64,000 nucleotides of DNA, from contig SXXW01000011.1 of the NCBI GenBank assembly GCA_005791165.1, positions 124,001 through 188,000 on the forward strand. The letters are read 5' to 3'. Below are positions 62,742 to 64,000 of this stretch, piece after piece. The notes below the pieces were generated by a model. That model saw only the letters and a list, made by a program, of their open reading frames with translations. It ran no database searches and was not told where the DNA came from. This DNA comes from Cytophagaceae bacterium (GTDB taxonomy: Bacteria > Bacteroidota > Bacteroidia > Cytophagales > Spirosomataceae). Position numbers and translations under genes: made by a program. Position 1 is the stretch's first letter, and each line of letters opens with the position of its first letter.

Positions 62742-64000
62742 TTTTTAATAAATTTCATGCTAGGTTGGTTTACGATTTCGGGTAGTCGAACCAGATAAGT
62801 ACCCACGGGAATCTTAGAAATGTCAATTTTCAATTGGTTCGCCCCAGGCTCTAAACGAATTTTATCTGTGAGGAAAATCCGCCCATTCATATCAATAATT
62901 TCAATGGCATACGTACCTGCCTTGGCTTGAGGTAATCCCACATTTAGTAAATCTATGGTGGGATTAGGAAAAGCAACATACATTGAAAAAGGATTTTCTT
63001 TTTCTGTGGCCAATATATTGATTGTCAATAAATCGGATGTCGCGCTACAGCCATTCACATCTTTCAGGAAAACCGAGTATACCCCACTTTGAACGGGGGT
63101 GTAGGTAGATGTGGTGGCGCCAGGAATGACAGCCCCATTTACAAACCATTGAAAGTTTCCGGTACCCGTTATTTTCATCGTCCCGTCTACATAGGTAATC
63201 GCTGGCGGCAATGGACTTGAAATGGTTAAATTTAATGCGGTCGATGTATTTGTGCATAATCCATTCGCAGTTGCCCTAACCTGATATGTTCCACTTTTTT
63301 TAGCTTCATAGGTGGACGTAATTGCGCCACTTATAGCCGCTCCATTTAGTAGCCATTGGAAACTTGGGTTGTCGGTAGATTTCGCAGTAATTAAAATGGA
63401 AGCACCTACGCAAATGGTTTGGATACCTGTAGGACTAATACTTGCTTCTGGAGTTTTGGCGGTTGTAATTTTCACGACAGATCTCGGACTTGGACAGCCC
63501 AATGACTTGAATTTCATGTCATAAAAATAATAGTATCCTGTGGTGATAGGCGCTCCATTAAACAGGGCTCCTTTAATTGATAAAATATTAGGTATTATAT
63601 GAGGATAGCCAAGATTTGTAGGGGTATTTACCGTATCTGTTAACGATTTATTACTTCGAAATATCGTTGCCCCATTGCTACAAGTTTGCGCAAGTAAATA
63701 AGTTCCTGGTTTTGGGAATGATAAATTAAGCTCAACTATTTGGCCTGGATCATTCTTGTCATCGGTCAATTGGTTGTTTACTTTTGTGAAGTTAGTTTGT
63801 GTTCTCGTGGCATTCAAATCTTTTGTTATGGAGGAAACTAATTCACCACTTTCATAGTTTATAACATCAAAAGTTATGGTCCCGGAGGTCCCTACATAGA
63901 CTCTAGCCGACTGTAGAATAATGGGTACCTTGATATCAAAAATAGGAGCGGGTCCAAAATTTTCAAAATAAGTGCCGGAGCCAAATTCCTTTTTTGTTAC
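62738..64000 (-). CDS. T9SS-exported protein with two Ig-like domains, 5' end missing
   Basis: The frame is open through the right edge, so only the C-terminal 420 residues are visible. Two tandem Ig-like/PKD-like segments are similar to each other: SFQWLLNGAAISGAITSTYEAKKSGTYQV and NFQWFVNGAVIPGATTSTYTPVQSGVYSV. The last ~80 residues are a type A sorting domain: YVAFPNPTIDLLNVGLP, YAIEIIDMNGRIFL, LKIDISKIPVGTYLVRL and a terminal basic KFIKN. It should be secreted by the type IX system and attached to the cell surface or released. Its catalytic or adhesive part, if any, lies outside the window. Confidence 0.9.
   Translation of the reverse strand, partial: VTKKEFGSGTYFENFGPAPIFDIKVPIILQSARVYVGTSGTITFDVINYESGELVSSITKDLNATRTQTNFTKVNNQLTDDKNDPGQIVELNLSFPKPGTYLLAQTCSNGATIFRSNKSLTDTVNTPTNLGYPHIIPNILSIKGALFNGAPITTGYYYFYDMKFKSLGCPSPRSVVKITTAKTPEASISPTGIQTICVGASILITAKSTDNPSFQWLLNGAAISGAITSTYEAKKSGTYQVRATANGLCTNTSTALNLTISSPLPPAITYVDGTMKITGTGNFQWFVNGAVIPGATTSTYTPVQSGVYSVFLKDVNGCSATSDLLTINILATEKENPFSMYVAFPNPTIDLLNVGLPQAKAGTYAIEIIDMNGRIFLTDKIRLEPGANQLKIDISKIPVGTYLVRLPEIVNQPSMKFIKN

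Overview
The window is a chromosomal segment from a member of the Bacteroidota, most likely a gliding, carotenoid-producing member of the Cytophagales; I cannot name the species from sequence alone. The evidence is a low-GC, compact genome, GldH, a type IX secretion (T9SS) C-terminal sorting domain, an LptD-like outer-membrane protein, DUF4293 and WbqC proteins, Bacteroidota-type ribosomal proteins (zinc-free bL36, extended uS3 and bL17), promoters of the TTG/TAnnTTTG type, and almost no Shine-Dalgarno sequences. No tRNA, rRNA, insertion sequence, prophage or CRISPR array is visible. The content is mostly core genome.

Layout. 1-3856: end of a YqeY-family gene overlapping rlmN, then a siroheme-synthase N-terminal-type gene, and a reverse-strand pirin and class II fructose-bisphosphate aldolase. 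4018-19790: the large S10-spc-alpha ribosomal protein cluster, starting at rplC (rpsJ is not next to it) and running through secY, map, infA, rpmJ, rpsM, rpsK, rpsD and rpoA to rplQ, with its own promoter, a structured 350-nt leader, an internal promoter before rpsH, a terminator/attenuator before rpsD and a strong terminator after rplQ. 19828-25963: carA, a conserved protein of unknown function, a BadF-type kinase, a cytochrome b5-like protein, a small lipoprotein, thiL and a WbqC protein. 26055-34751: envelope functions (CapD-like sugar-nucleotide dehydratase, sphingomyelin-synthase-like PAP2 protein, lipoprotein MsrA, LptD, cell-wall amidase, MlaD/MCE protein) and prmA. 34861-39940: an SNF2 helicase and the divergent mntR/mntH pair sharing a large palindromic operator.

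39928-54514 is a long reverse-strand run: recQ, purD, ricT, gldH, an Lrp-type regulator, an RND efflux adaptor and pump with a family 9 glycosyltransferase gene between them, and ribD, preceded by DUF4293 and a CrtI/CrtD carotenoid desaturase. 54630-64000: aspS; a reverse-strand four-gene group ending in a SulP anion transporter and a beta-carbonic anhydrase (probable bicarbonate uptake); GDP-fucose synthase, a methyltransferase and a YhdH-type oxidoreductase; and the 3' part of a T9SS-exported protein with duplicated Ig-like domains.

The most interesting signals are at the RNA level: a terminator hairpin before rpsD whose loop is perfectly complementary to 9 nt beyond the T-run and just ahead of rpsD, the multi-hairpin leader of rplC, a 19-bp hairpin motif duplicated before rplE and rplR, and hairpins in many intercistronic gaps. 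At the gene level the best candidates for a second look are the secreted pair ahead of SulP/carbonic anhydrase, the glycosyltransferase inside the RND operon, and the conserved 470-residue protein at 20971-22380.
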